A stretch of DNA of 64,000 nt, from the NCBI RefSeq assembly GCF_021109255.1, contig NZ_JAJODG010000003.1. One strand, written 5' to 3'. The translations under genes were made by a program, and so were the position numbers. A model generated the notes under the pieces. The model saw only the letters and a list, made by a program, of their open reading frames with translations, was not told the DNA's origin and ran no database searches. This DNA is from Merdimmobilis hominis. GTDB lineage: Bacteria; Bacillota; Clostridia; Oscillospirales; Ruminococcaceae. Positions 17,920-26,422 of the stretch are shown here, one piece after another (position 1 is the stretch's first letter; each line of letters starts with the position of its first letter).

Positions 17920-18952
17920 TTACAAATCCCTCACCTTGGGGGAGTTAAAAACCCTGTTGGGGGAGATGGGCCAGCCGGCCTTCCGGGCAGGCCAGGTCTA
18001 TTCCTGGCTGCACCAGAAGCAGGTGACATCTTTTGAGGAGATGACCAACCTCCCCCAGGCGCTGCGGGACCGCCTTGCCCAAGAGGGGTACATAACGGTG
18101 CACAAGGTGGCGCGCAAATTAGTCTCCAAGCTGGACGGGACCCAAAAGTTCCTTTTCCAGCTTCGGGATGGCAACTGCATTGAGACCGTTTTGATGAAAT
18201 ACAAGCACGGCAACAGCCTGTGCATCTCCTCCCAGGTGGGGTGCCGCATGGGCTGCAACTTCTGCGCTTCCACCCTGGGCGGGCTGGTGCGCAACCTGAC
18301 CCCTTCCGAAATGCTGGAGGAGGTTTACGCCGCCCAGCGGGAATCGGGGGAGAAGGTGGCCAGCATCGTGCTGATGGGCATCGGTGAACCCCTTGATAAT
18401 TTTGACAACGTGATGCAGTTCCTGGAGATCCTCTCCAGCCCTGAGGGGATGAACCTGAGCCTACGGCATGTGTCCCTCTCCACCTGCGGCCTGGTGGACG
18501 GCATCTACAAGCTGATGGAAAAGAAGCTCCAACTGACCCTTTCCATCAGCCTGCATGCCCCCAATGACGAGATCCGCAACCGGACTATGCCGGTCAACAA
18601 AAAATACAATGTAGCGGAACTGATGAAGGCCTGCCGGGATTACTTCCGGGTCACTGGGCGGCGGATCTCCTTTGAATACGCCCTCATCGGCGGGGTCAAC
18701 GACCGGCCCCAGGACGCCAAGGAGCTGGCGGCCCTCCTCAAAGGGATGCCCTGCCATGTCAACCTGATCCCGGTCAACCCGGTGAAGGAGCGGGGGTACC
18801 AGCGGGGCAGCCGGGAGAGCATTGCCCGGTTCCAGCAGCAGCTGGAAAAGTTGGGGATCAACGCCACCGTGCGCCGGGAACTGGGGAGCGACATCAACGC
18901 CGCCTGCGGACAGCTCCGCCGGGCCGCGGAACAGGAGGCGCAGCAGCGATGA
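17903..18952 (+). CDS. rlmN: Dual-specificity 23S rRNA/tRNA adenosine-C2 methyltransferase
   Basis: Radical-SAM enzyme that methylates A2503 of 23S rRNA and A37 of some tRNAs. The 4Fe-4S motif C-x3-C-x2-C is in GCRMGCNFCAS (about residues 112-122). The second catalytic Cys is in INAACGQLR near the C-terminus. MGIGEPLDNFDN is the SAM-contact motif. Length 349 fits the family. Two Met codons start at 17903 and 17906. It overlaps rsmB upstream and the phosphatase gene downstream (ATGA). Confidence 0.97.
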   Translation: MMTKIDYKSLTLGELKTLLGEMGQPAFRAGQVYSWLHQKQVTSFEEMTNLPQALRDRLAQEGYITVHKVARKLVSKLDGTQKFLFQLRDGNCIETVLMKYKHGNSLCISSQVGCRMGCNFCASTLGGLVRNLTPSEMLEEVYAAQRESGEKVASIVLMGIGEPLDNFDNVMQFLEILSSPEGMNLSLRHVSLSTCGLVDGIYKLMEKKLQLTLSISLHAPNDEIRNRTMPVNKKYNVAELMKACRDYFRVTGRRISFEYALIGGVNDRPQDAKELAALLKGMPCHVNLIPVNPVKERGYQRGSRESIARFQQQLEKLGINATVRRELGSDINAACGQLRRAAEQEAQQR

Positions 18953-19704
18953 AGATTTTTGGCGACACCCACATCGGCGAAGTGCGCAAAAGCAATCAGG
19001 ACAGCTTCCGCTACCGGATTCTCTCCCCGGACCTTCTGTACGCCGTCGTCTGTGACGGGATGGGCGGGGAGAGGGGCGGCCAGGTGGCCAGCCAAACCGC
19101 AGTGGAGATCATCGGCAACATGCTGGGGCGGGATATCCGGCCAGGCATCGGTGCCGGGGAGATCAAATCGGTGTTGGAATGCGCCGTGGCGGGGGCCAAT
19201 GCCACCGTCCATGACATGGCCCGCCGCAAACCGGAGCTGAAAGGCATGGGCACTACCATCGTCGCGGCGGTGGTGCTGGGGGCTACCGTCTACCTGCTCA
19301 GCGCCGGGGATAGCCGGGCCTACCGGTACAGCAAAGGGGAAGTCTCCCAGCTGACCAGGGATCACACGGTGGTCCAGCTCCTGCTGGAGCGGGGGGAGAT
19401 CACCCCGGATGAGGCCAAGACCCATCCCCAGCGCCATTACATCACCCGTGCGTTGGGGGTAGAGCCCACCCTTGCCACCGATTATATGGAATATACCCTG
19501 CGGCCTGGGGAGCTCCTCCTCATCTGCAGCGACGGACTATACAACTATGTGGGCGAGCAGCAGCTGCCCTCCCTGTTGGAGGAGTGCGGCCGTTTGGGCG
19601 CCGTAGACCCGCTGATTGACGCGGCCAACCGAGGCGGCGGCGGGGATAACATCACCGCAGTGGTGATTGCACAAGAGCGAGAGGAGGCGAACTGCCGTGG
19701 ATAA
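18949..19704 (+). CDS. prpC: PP2C-family serine/threonine phosphatase (PrpC/Stp1)
   Basis: Metal-dependent phosphatase that reverses phosphorylation by the adjacent PASTA kinase. Motifs: N-terminal GDTHIGEVRKSNQDSF, metal-binding VCDGMGGERGG (about residues 35-45), GMGTTIVAAV, SDGLYNYV and GGGDNITAVV. Length 251 is typical. The start overlaps the rlmN stop and the stop overlaps the kinase start, so phosphatase and kinase are co-translated. Confidence 0.95.
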   Translation: MKIFGDTHIGEVRKSNQDSFRYRILSPDLLYAVVCDGMGGERGGQVASQTAVEIIGNMLGRDIRPGIGAGEIKSVLECAVAGANATVHDMARRKPELKGMGTTIVAAVVLGATVYLLSAGDSRAYRYSKGEVSQLTRDHTVVQLLLERGEITPDEAKTHPQRHYITRALGVEPTLATDYMEYTLRPGELLLICSDGLYNYVGEQQLPSLLEECGRLGAVDPLIDAANRGGGGDNITAVVIAQEREEANCRG

Positions 19705-21691
19705 ATATTTGGGGAAACGGCTGGACGGACGGTATGAAATCACAGAATTGATCGGCGTTGGGGGAATGGCCAACGTCTACAAAGCCCGGGATGTAATTGA
19801 AAACCGGGTGGTAGCCGTTAAAATTCTGCGGGAGGAATACCTGGACAATGAGGAATTCCTCCGGCGGTTTAAAAATGAATCCAAAGCCATTGCGGTCCTC
19901 TCCCACCCCAATATTGTAAAGGTGTACGATGTCAGCTTCTCCGACCGGATGCAGTCCATTGTCATGGAGTACATCGACGGCATCACCTTGAAGGAGTACA
20001 TCGAGCAGCAGGGCGCCCTGAGTTGGAAGGAAGCGGTCCATTTCACCGTTCAGATCCTGCGGGCCCTGCAGCATGCCCACGACAAGGGCATCGTCCACCG
20101 GGACGTCAAGCCCCAGAACATCATGCTCCTTTCCGACGGCACCATCAAGATTACCGATTTTGGCATCGCCCGGTTCTCCCGCAGCGAGACCAAGACCCTC
20201 ACCGACCGCGCCATCGGTTCGGTGCATTACATCAGCCCGGAGCAGGCCCAGGGGGAGACCACCGACGCCCGCACCGACATCTACTCGGTGGGCGTTATGC
20301 TGTTTGAAATGCTCACCGGCCGCCTACCCTTTGAGGCGGAGAACGCCATCTCGGTGGCCATGAAGCAGATCCAGTCCGCCCCCATCCGCCCGCGGAGCAT
20401 CAACCCGGCCATCCCCGAAGGGCTGGAGGAAATCACCATGCGGGCTATGCAGAAGGATCTTTCCCAACGCTATCAGTCGGCGGCAGAGATGCTCCGGGAC
20501 ATCGACGAGTTCAAACGGAATCCCACCATTTTATTTGAATACAAATACCTGACCAATGAAGTGCCTATCGACGGGAAAAAATACTCCCAGGCGGCTGGAA
20601 AAGGCACTGGAAAGAAAAAAGCCAAGAAACCAACCAAATCGGCCAAAACCGGAGGGAGGTTCGCCTCCAAGCGGCCATCCTCCAACGGCGAGGAGGAGGA
20701 AGAAGACAACTCCATCATCACCATCCTGTGCGGAATTGCCGCTGCCTTTGTGGTGGTGTGCGGCATCTTCATCCTGGTGATGCTCAAAATCAACAACCCC
20801 TTTGCCACTGTGCCGGATGTGGAGGTCCCCCAGTTGGTGGGCAATAAATACGAGACGGTGCGAACCACCGAAGCTTACCAAGGGGTATTCACCATCGAGG
20901 TGATCTCCACCGAATTCAACAAAGATTATGAAAAAGGGGTCATCTACGACCAGAACCCCAAGGCGGGCCGCAAGGTGAAAAGCGGCACCAAGATCAAGGT
21001 AAAGGTCAGCGGCGGCCAGAAGATGATCACCCTGCCCAGCTACATCAGCCAGGAGGAAAACGAGGTCTACGCCAAACTGAAGGAATTGGGCCTCCACTAT
21101 GAGACAGTGGAAGTTTACCACGACGATGTGCCTGCCGGCTATGTGGTGATTACCGAGCCGGGTAAAGGCGGCCAGGTGGCCGAAGGGGATACCGTCATCG
21201 TCAAGGTGAGCAAGGGTGCGGAGAACAAGATGATCGACGCCCCTGACCTGACAGGTTTGAGCCTGGAGGATGCCAAACTGGTGCTGGAGGCCAACAAGCT
21301 CCAGCTGGGCACTGTCAGCCACGAACCCAGCGACAAGCCGGAGGACGTGGTCATCTCCCAAGACCCGATGGAGGGGCAGGAGATCCAGCAGGGCGGCAAG
21401 GTCAACCTGGTGGTCAGTTACGGCGACCGGGAGCTGCCCAGCGTGACCTTGAGTGTCAAGCTGCCCCGGATTGAGGGCCTGGTCAAGGTGCAGGCCACCA
21501 TCGACGGCAAACTCCTTCATGAGGAACTCCTCGATCCCAGCGAGGTGCGCACCTGGCAGCCCCGTTTTGAAGGGGAGGGAACCGCCAAGGTGCAGATCTT
21601 GGTAGATGAAAAGAAATACCAGGATTACACCATCGATTTCGACGAGGGAACCTATGACAAGACCAAAACCTACAACAACGATTTTGAATAG
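19697..21691 (+). CDS. prkC: PASTA-domain serine/threonine kinase PrkC
   Basis: Membrane kinase that senses peptidoglycan fragments or lipid II and controls growth, division and germination. From the GTG at 19697 (GAGGAGG upstream) it is 664 residues: kinase domain about 10-270 with the Gly loop GVGGMANVYKA, HRDVKPQN and DFGIARF; a basic linker; one transmembrane helix about 339-363; three PASTA repeats about 372-440, 441-508 and 511-577; and a beta-rich C-terminal extension of about 85 residues without a recognised domain. An upstream in-frame start at 19667 is rejected because it lies before the ribosome-binding site. Confidence 0.95.
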   Translation: MDKYLGKRLDGRYEITELIGVGGMANVYKARDVIENRVVAVKILREEYLDNEEFLRRFKNESKAIAVLSHPNIVKVYDVSFSDRMQSIVMEYIDGITLKEYIEQQGALSWKEAVHFTVQILRALQHAHDKGIVHRDVKPQNIMLLSDGTIKITDFGIARFSRSETKTLTDRAIGSVHYISPEQAQGETTDARTDIYSVGVMLFEMLTGRLPFEAENAISVAMKQIQSAPIRPRSINPAIPEGLEEITMRAMQKDLSQRYQSAAEMLRDIDEFKRNPTILFEYKYLTNEVPIDGKKYSQAAGKGTGKKKAKKPTKSAKTGGRFASKRPSSNGEEEEEDNSIITILCGIAAAFVVVCGIFILVMLKINNPFATVPDVEVPQLVGNKYETVRTTEAYQGVFTIEVISTEFNKDYEKGVIYDQNPKAGRKVKSGTKIKVKVSGGQKMITLPSYISQEENEVYAKLKELGLHYETVEVYHDDVPAGYVVITEPGKGGQVAEGDTVIVKVSKGAENKMIDAPDLTGLSLEDAKLVLEANKLQLGTVSHEPSDKPEDVVISQDPMEGQEIQQGGKVNLVVSYGDRELPSVTLSVKLPRIEGLVKVQATIDGKLLHEELLDPSEVRTWQPRFEGEGTAKVQILVDEKKYQDYTIDFDEGTYDKTKTYNNDFE

Positions 21692-21706
21692 AAAGCAGGG
21701 CAGCGG

Positions 21707-22594
21707 ATGGCAAAAGAAGGATTGATTGTGCGGGCCCTCTCCGGGTTTTACTATGTGAAAACCGGGGAGGGGCAGGAGGTGGAATGCCGCGCCCGGGGCC
21801 TGTTCCGCAAGCAGGAAATCAGCCCCTGTGTGGGGGACCGGGTGGAGCTGGAGGAAACCGGGGAAGGAAAGGGCCAGGTTGTGGCGATCCTCCCCCGGAA
21901 AAACAGCTTAGTCCGCCCGCCAGTGGCCAATTTGGATCTGCTGGTGCTGGTGGTATCCTCCTGTGAACCGCTCCCCAACCTTCTGGTGCTGGATAAACTG
22001 CTGGCCATTGCCGAATGCCAGAATATCCCCCCGGCCATTGTGCTGACCAAAAGCGACCTGGAAGACCCATCCCCGGTGGCGGACATTTACCGCAAGGTGG
22101 GATATCCGGTGTTTGTGGTGTCTAGTGAGACTGGGGAAGGGGTGGAGGAGGTCCGGGCCTTTTTGTCTGGCAAGCTCTGCGCCTTCACCGGAAATACAGG
22201 GGTGGGAAAATCCAGCCTATTAAACCGCATAGACCCTCGCCTCTCCATTGAGACCGCCCAAATCAGCCAAAAGCTGGGGCGCGGCCGGCACACCACCCGC
22301 CATGTGCAGCTGTATGAGCAGCCCGGCGGTGGTTACATAGCCGATACCCCTGGTTTTTCCGCGGTGGATTTGGAGCGGTTCCAGGTGATCCTCAAAGAGG
22401 ATTTGGAGCTCTGCTTCCCAGAGTTTGAACCCTACCGGACCAAATGCCGGTTCACCGGCTGCTCCCACACCAAGGAGAAAGGGTGCGCGGTCTTGGCGGC
22501 GGTGGAGGCGGGGGAAATCCCCAAATCCCGCCATGAGAGCTATCTTTCGTTGTATGAGGATGCAAAAAACATCAAAGAGTGGGAATTGAAATGA
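21707..22594 (+). CDS. rsgA: Ribosome small-subunit-dependent GTPase RsgA
   Basis: GTPase that checks late assembly of the 30S subunit. It has an N-terminal OB fold (about residues 1-65), then a circularly permuted GTPase domain: G4 TKSD comes before G1 GNTGVGKSS (about 165-173) and G3 DTPGF. A C-terminal zinc-binding region has C-x5-C, H and C in KCRFTGCSHTKEKGC. Length 295. It lies in the conserved prpC-prkC-rsgA-thiN order and overlaps thiN by four bases. Confidence 0.96.
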   Translation: MAKEGLIVRALSGFYYVKTGEGQEVECRARGLFRKQEISPCVGDRVELEETGEGKGQVVAILPRKNSLVRPPVANLDLLVLVVSSCEPLPNLLVLDKLLAIAECQNIPPAIVLTKSDLEDPSPVADIYRKVGYPVFVVSSETGEGVEEVRAFLSGKLCAFTGNTGVGKSSLLNRIDPRLSIETAQISQKLGRGRHTTRHVQLYEQPGGGYIADTPGFSAVDLERFQVILKEDLELCFPEFEPYRTKCRFTGCSHTKEKGCAVLAAVEAGEIPKSRHESYLSLYEDAKNIKEWELK

Positions 22595-23223
22595 CAAAAC
22601 GATGTGTAATCATCACGGCAGGGGAACTGGGGGAGCCCAGCCGCTACCAAGATGTGATACGGCCTGGGGATTTCCTCATCTGCTGTGACGGTGGATATGC
22701 CCATGCCAAAACCCTGGGGGTGCGGCCTGACCTGATTTTGGGGGATTTTGACTCCTATGAGGGGGATCTCCCGGAAGGGGTACCCACTGAGGGGTTTTCC
22801 AGCATCAAGGACGACACCGACACCATGCTGGCTATCAAAGAGGCCATTCACCGGGGCTATGAGGAGATCCTCCTCCTGGCCGCCTTGGGGGGGCGGATGG
22901 ATCACAGCTTTGCCAATCTGCAATCCCTTATGTACCTGCGGCAGGCGGGAAAGAAAGGCTGGCTCGTGGGCGCCCGCGACCGGGCCTATCTCCTCTTTGG
23001 TGGTGAGACGCTCATCCTCCCCCGGGAAGAAGGGGTGGCGGTCTCGGTGTTCTCCTATGGGGAACAGGTGGAGGGGGTCACCTTCCAGGGCCTTTACTAT
23101 CCCCTTCAGGGCGCCCGGCTTACCAATGGGTTCCCCTTGGGGGTGAGCAACCACTTTGCGGCCCCGTCAGCGTCCATCACCCTGGCTAAGGGCACATTGC
23201 TGGTGATGGTATCCCAGATATAG
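22591..23223 (+). CDS. thiN: Thiamine pyrophosphokinase
   Basis: Converts thiamine to thiamine diphosphate with ATP. The 210-residue protein has the conserved CCDGGYAHA, LILGDFDS (about residues 47-54), DDTDTMLAIKEA (about 71-82) and AALGGRMDHSFAN motifs. The ATG at 22591 overlaps the rsgA stop (ATGA), which is preferred over the in-frame start at 22579. Confidence 0.95.
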   Translation: MTKRCVIITAGELGEPSRYQDVIRPGDFLICCDGGYAHAKTLGVRPDLILGDFDSYEGDLPEGVPTEGFSSIKDDTDTMLAIKEAIHRGYEEILLLAALGGRMDHSFANLQSLMYLRQAGKKGWLVGARDRAYLLFGGETLILPREEGVAVSVFSYGEQVEGVTFQGLYYPLQGARLTNGFPLGVSNHFAAPSASITLAKGTLLVMVSQI

Positions 23224-23257
23224 CGGGAGCAGATTACATACAATGAGGAGTGGGAGC

Positions 23258-23812
23258 ATGACAAGAAAACAGATCAAAAGCTATATTACATTCGCCTTGG
23301 TTCTGGGGTTGGTTGTTGGGGTGTTCACCGTGTTTTTTGAGAAAACGGTGAACTACCTGCTGATTTTTGAGGATGGAAAGAAGTTCCAGGACTATCAAAA
23401 CGTTTATGTTTTGGGGGGAGAAGAAACCATCCTCCGGGAAGACCGGGCGGTTGTCCACTTTGTCACCTATTTTGCAGACCAAAAGGAATTGCAGCTTGGC
23501 CTGCGGCTCAACAAGAACGACGCCAAAGAATCCTGGATTGACGGCTATACCTTCCGGGTGACCAACGACGACACCGGGGAGACCTTCCAGGATGTTGTAT
23601 TCTACACCAAGGAATTTAAGGGCAAATACGCCTACTTCCGGCTGCAAATGCCCATGGACCTACCTATTGGGGAGCTTCAATCCCTTTCCATCTCCATTCA
23701 AAACCCACAGGGGGAGGAGATACTACAAGGCAAGTTGGTGCGCAGCCAGGACGATGTCCATAAGATGACCTCTTATAAAGAAAGCAACGGCAAGTACGAG
23801 ATCGAAGGATAG
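23258..23812 (+). CDS. Hypothetical membrane-anchored protein
   Basis: 184-residue protein with one N-terminal transmembrane helix (about residues 10-30) and an extracytoplasmic beta-rich domain. A ribosome-binding site (GAGGAG at 23246-23251) sits seven bases before the ATG at 23258; an ATG at 23243 lacks one. It is the last gene before a strong terminator and probably belongs to the rsgA-thiN transcript. No known domain recognised; function unknown. Confidence 0.75.
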   Translation: MTRKQIKSYITFALVLGLVVGVFTVFFEKTVNYLLIFEDGKKFQDYQNVYVLGGEETILREDRAVVHFVTYFADQKELQLGLRLNKNDAKESWIDGYTFRVTNDDTGETFQDVVFYTKEFKGKYAYFRLQMPMDLPIGELQSLSISIQNPQGEEILQGKLVRSQDDVHKMTSYKESNGKYEIEG

Positions 23813-23815
23813 ACA

Positions 23816-23849
23816 AAAAGCCCCCTCCCGTCGTGGGAGGGGGCTTTTT
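23816..23849 (+). terminator. Terminator ending the long housekeeping block
   Basis: A GC-rich stem of 10-11 bp flanked by A5 and T5, a few bases after the preceding stop. Its symmetry lets it work in both directions. Confidence 0.9.
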
Positions 23850-23926
23850 ATGTACTGATTGGAATTTTAAACAACCAATTCGAAATTCCCCCGTAAAAGG
23901 AAGAAGGTTGTTTACGACCTTAAGGG

Positions 23927-23973
23927 AATAAAAATGAGGGGACCGCCTGGTAGCCGCTCCAGGCGATCCCCTC
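23927..23973 (-). terminator. Terminator of the orphan DUF5058 pair
   Basis: Inverted repeat of 15 bp (23936-23950 with 23959-23973, one mismatch) with an eight-base loop. Read on minus it is followed by ATTTTTATT. It lies 28 bases past the stop of the membrane-partner gene. Confidence 0.8.
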
Positions 23974-24000
23974 TCGTGGAACTCAAAAGAGAAGAAGTGA

Positions 24001-24702
24001 TTAAGCTTTAATGATACCTTTATTGACCATCACAAGGCCCAAGCCCATAGTGCCGAAGACGGAAGTCAGAATAACGATAGGCATAACCGCCCAAGAGGGG
24101 AGGAAAGCGGCCAGAACGTTGGTCTTCTTCAGCATAGTCATACAGAAAGACAAGGGAACCGAGACAAGAGCCAGTTTAGGCAGTTTGACGATATTGCTAG
24201 CTAACATAGAAGCGAACAGAGCGGGCAACATCAAGTTCAAGCCATCCTTCACGATTTGGGGAAGAAGCTCGAAGACATAAGCACCAGCCAGAACACCAGC
24301 AGTCAAGATAACCAGGTTGACAATGATGGATACGGCAATACCGATAGTGGCGATGATGGTGCCCTCATCACTGCCTTCCGCTACGCCGGCAGCTTCTTGG
24401 GCGATGGCGGAACAGGGGACGCGCATGTTGGCGATGTTGCCGGACAGGAACGCCATGTAGGAACCAGGGATACCCAAAACAGCAAAGTAGGAAATGGGCT
24501 CATAAAAATAGGCGGAGGCAACGGAGGGAAGCTGAACTGCCAAGCCGGCAGCCAAGCCAGCCCACGGAGGAACAATTCCCTGAATAGCCAAGGCCAAACA
24601 GGGGCCGAAGCAAAGGACAACGCCAAACAGGTTCAGGCCGCGGCCCCATTTGATAATATATGGTAGGAATTCGTCTCTAAATACAGAAGTTTTGGATTCC
24701 AT
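24001..24702 (-). CDS. Membrane partner of DUF5058 (orphan copy)
   Basis: 233-residue polytopic membrane protein with about six to seven hydrophobic helices. No function is known to me. It is closely similar to the product at 58762-59478; shared blocks are YIIKWGR-LNLFGVV, PISYF-ALGIPG, FLSGNI-N-RVPCS and EGTIIAT-GIAVSI-VN. In both loci it follows a DUF5058 gene on the same strand by about 50 bases, so the two products probably form one complex. The ATG at 24702 is preferred: AAGGAG is eight bases upstream, whereas the in-frame GTG at 24711 overlaps that site. A transporter role is inferred from hydrophobicity and from the hydrolase neighbours of the second copy. Confidence 0.8.
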   Translation of the reverse strand: MESKTSVFRDEFLPYIIKWGRGLNLFGVVLCFGPCLALAIQGIVPPWAGLAAGLAVQLPSVASAYFYEPISYFAVLGIPGSYMAFLSGNIANMRVPCSAIAQEAAGVAEGSDEGTIIATIGIAVSIIVNLVILTAGVLAGAYVFELLPQIVKDGLNLMLPALFASMLASNIVKLPKLALVSVPLSFCMTMLKKTNVLAAFLPSWAVMPIVILTSVFGTMGLGLVMVNKGIIKA

Positions 24703-24759
24703 ATGTTTCACTCCTTATCGCGATTTCATGGGGATTACAGAACAGCAGATTTTCTGGAA

Positions 24760-25485
24760 CTACAGGAGGAAGATGGTGCCGCCAATCATGCCGACGATCA
24801 TAGCGATGGTCATACCAAATTTTTTCGCCCAAGAAGCATTGGTTTTATTGGCGTATAAAGTCAAAGCAACAGTCACAATAAAACCAACAATAACAGCAGC
24901 GGTCTGCGCGCTGAAACTGCCATTGCTGACGATAGGGAATGCGCGGTCGAAGCACTGGTAACCAAAGGCACCCATGCCGCCGCCGGTGCTGATAACGGCC
25001 ATTTTTGCCGCGTTGCTGCCGGCAACTTTATCCCGAAGGACACCCATTTTGTCGGTAAACAGGGCGGAGATGATGATCCAGCCCAAGCAGCAGATACACA
25101 TAACCCATACAGCGCAGGCAAAAGCCTCTTCGGTCATGTTGGAGGTACCCAGCTGGCAGCCGACTGCGGCTGTTGCTTTATCAGCGGCGCCCAGTTCGTA
25201 AGTGACAGAACCAATGTAAGCAAGGCGCATCCAGGCGACAGGGCCACCTACCGAGGCTAGAAGGGCAACCATGCCGATGACGACAACGATGGAAGGGCCA
25301 ATGGCGGCGGTGGCAGCACTCTTGGCGCCAATCATCATTTGCTCCTTAGTAACGCCCATCTTCAGGCCATCCGACACAGCACGCTTAGTGAACATTGCGG
25401 CCTGCAGAACAACCAGCGCGACAGCGGGGATAACCGATATCCACATGAGCGGGCTATTAGCTAGTTTTAAGTATTCTAGTTCCAT
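24760..25485 (-). CDS. DUF5058 family membrane protein (orphan copy)
   Basis: 241-residue membrane protein that matches my memory of the DUF5058 family. The most conserved part is GPSIVVVIGMVALLASVGGP followed by WMRLAYIGSVT and ELGAADKA (about residues 63-105). About six hydrophobic helices are visible. It is a paralogue of the product at 59529-60227, and both are the first gene of a two-gene unit with the same leader end (GTGAGGTGAGTATT before the ATG). This copy has no hydrolase gene beside it. Function unknown; a transporter subunit is the likely reading. Confidence 0.82.
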   Translation of the reverse strand: MELEYLKLANSPLMWISVIPAVALVVLQAAMFTKRAVSDGLKMGVTKEQMMIGAKSAATAAIGPSIVVVIGMVALLASVGGPVAWMRLAYIGSVTYELGAADKATAAVGCQLGTSNMTEEAFACAVWVMCICCLGWIIISALFTDKMGVLRDKVAGSNAAKMAVISTGGGMGAFGYQCFDRAFPIVSNGSFSAQTAAVIVGFIVTVALTLYANKTNASWAKKFGMTIAMIVGMIGGTIFLL

Positions 25486-25988
25486 TAATACTCACCTCAC
25501 GATTAAATTGAAAAAACGATCATAAGCATGACATACAGTAAAACCTTTCAAAATTGTTTGGTGGGACGGTCCTCCTTCATGTTTAGATTTGCTGGATTTA
25601 CTATATTCATTGTGATTGATATTATATGAAAAATCTATTAACAAGTCAACGATATTTTATGAAGTTCATATAATACAATAATTTTTGTGCAGATAATATA
25701 TGACATTATAACAAAAATATAACAAATTTTATGTATAAATATATAGAATATTTCTTTGTTTGGTGAATAAATTCTGCACCTCTCCCATGCATAATATATC
25801 GAGGCAAAAGACTTTTGCTGAGTAATTATGCTGGGAATAGAAACAACTTTCCGGTGGAAAATACCAAAAACCTTGTCCTGTTTTGCAGGAGTGCGTATTT
25901 TATTATGCAAAAATGGCGGCCAATGCACCCTTTCCCCCAGTTTTGCGTAGTATGGGGTACACAGAACCGAACGATGGGAGGGAAAGCG
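25486..25988 (-). other. AT-rich leader and intergenic region upstream of the orphan DUF5058 gene
   Basis: About 500 bases with clearly lower GC than the flanking genes. The left part is the roughly 130-nt leader of the minus-strand pair, which contains a possible ten-codon open frame with its own GGAGG. The right part (25650-25988) faces the plus-strand sporulation genes; a CATAATATA at 25790-25798 resembles a sporulation -10 box but has no convincing -35. No gene seen. Confidence 0.6.
25621..25649 (-). promoter_or_regulatory. Sigma-A promoter of the orphan DUF5058 pair
   Basis: On minus, TTGACT (plus 25644-25649), a 17-base spacer and a perfect TATAAT (plus 25621-25626). The same TTGACT/17-base arrangement precedes the paralogous pair near 60.5 kb. 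Confidence 0.8.
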
Positions 25989-26156
25989 ATGCGGTGCCGC
26001 CGGCCGAGAAGATTTGGATACTATACCAATCCCTTGGCGATAATCGCCATAGCCTTCGGGGTGGGCATTGTCATGGCGCTTTTCTGCTCCCTGCGGTTTG
26101 TGCTTGTGATCGCAGGTGTACTTATGATCTGTATGGGCTGCGCCTGTTGCCGGTGA
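25989..26156 (+). CDS. Small basic membrane protein upstream of spoVM
   Basis: 55-residue protein with a basic N-terminus (about ten residues rich in Arg) and a largely hydrophobic remainder that can form one long or two short transmembrane helices, ending in a Cys-rich MGCACCR. GGGAGGG (25976-25982) is six bases before the ATG. A longer in-frame reading to 25815 has no ribosome-binding site. It ends 21 bases before spoVM, so a sporulation role is possible but unproven. Confidence 0.6.
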   Translation: MRCRRPRRFGYYTNPLAIIAIAFGVGIVMALFCSLRFVLVIAGVLMICMGCACCR

Positions 26157-26177
26157 CGCCCAAGGAGGGAGGCTCCT

Positions 26178-26261
26178 ATGAAAATTGTCGTGGTGAAAAG
26201 CCCAAGATTCCTCGCTGGCATTTTGCGGATGATCTTCAAAATTGAAAAAGAACCAGCGTAG
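26178..26261 (+). CDS. spoVM: Stage V sporulation protein M (SpoVM)
   Basis: A 27-residue amphipathic peptide. Its pattern M-K-(I)-x3-K-x-P-(R)-F-L-x-G-I-(L)-R matches Bacillus SpoVM, which reads M-K-F-x3-K-L-P-K-F-L-x-G-I-V-R. SpoVM marks the curved forespore membrane and anchors the ATPase SpoIVA there. AAGGAGGGAGG at 26162-26172 is an excellent ribosome-binding site six bases ahead. The downstream neighbours sipL and spoIVA encode the other parts of the coat-basement machinery, which strongly supports the call. Confidence 0.88.
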   Translation: MKIVVVKSPRFLAGILRMIFKIEKEPA

Positions 26262-26317
26262 CGGTGGTGGGGCGGTCATGCTGCAAGGGCGGCAGGGCCG
26301 TCCTGTCTCCCTTTGTA

Positions 26318-26339
26318 TGAAAAGGACAAGCCCTTTTTA
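26318..26339 (+). terminator. Weak terminator between spoVM and sipL
   Basis: A six-base stem AAAAGG/CCTTTT with T run, preceded by another GC-rich hairpin at 26287-26303. It may end a spoVM transcript or only attenuate. Confidence 0.4.
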
Positions 26340-26360
26340 TAGAATTGAAGGGAGAGGTTG

Positions 26361-26389
26361 GCATATCCCACTTTTGAAGGACATATAGT
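26361..26389 (+). promoter_or_regulatory. Candidate sigma-E promoter of sipL
   Basis: GCATATC at 26361-26367, 14 bases, then CATATAGT at 26382-26389, close to the mother-cell sigma-E pattern (ATATT-like -35, CATACAnT -10). It ends 33 bases before the sipL start. The gene's mother-cell role fits. Confidence 0.5.
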
Positions 26390-26422
26390 GGCTGTAGAAT
26401 TGAGTAGAGGAGAGGTTGTCCT

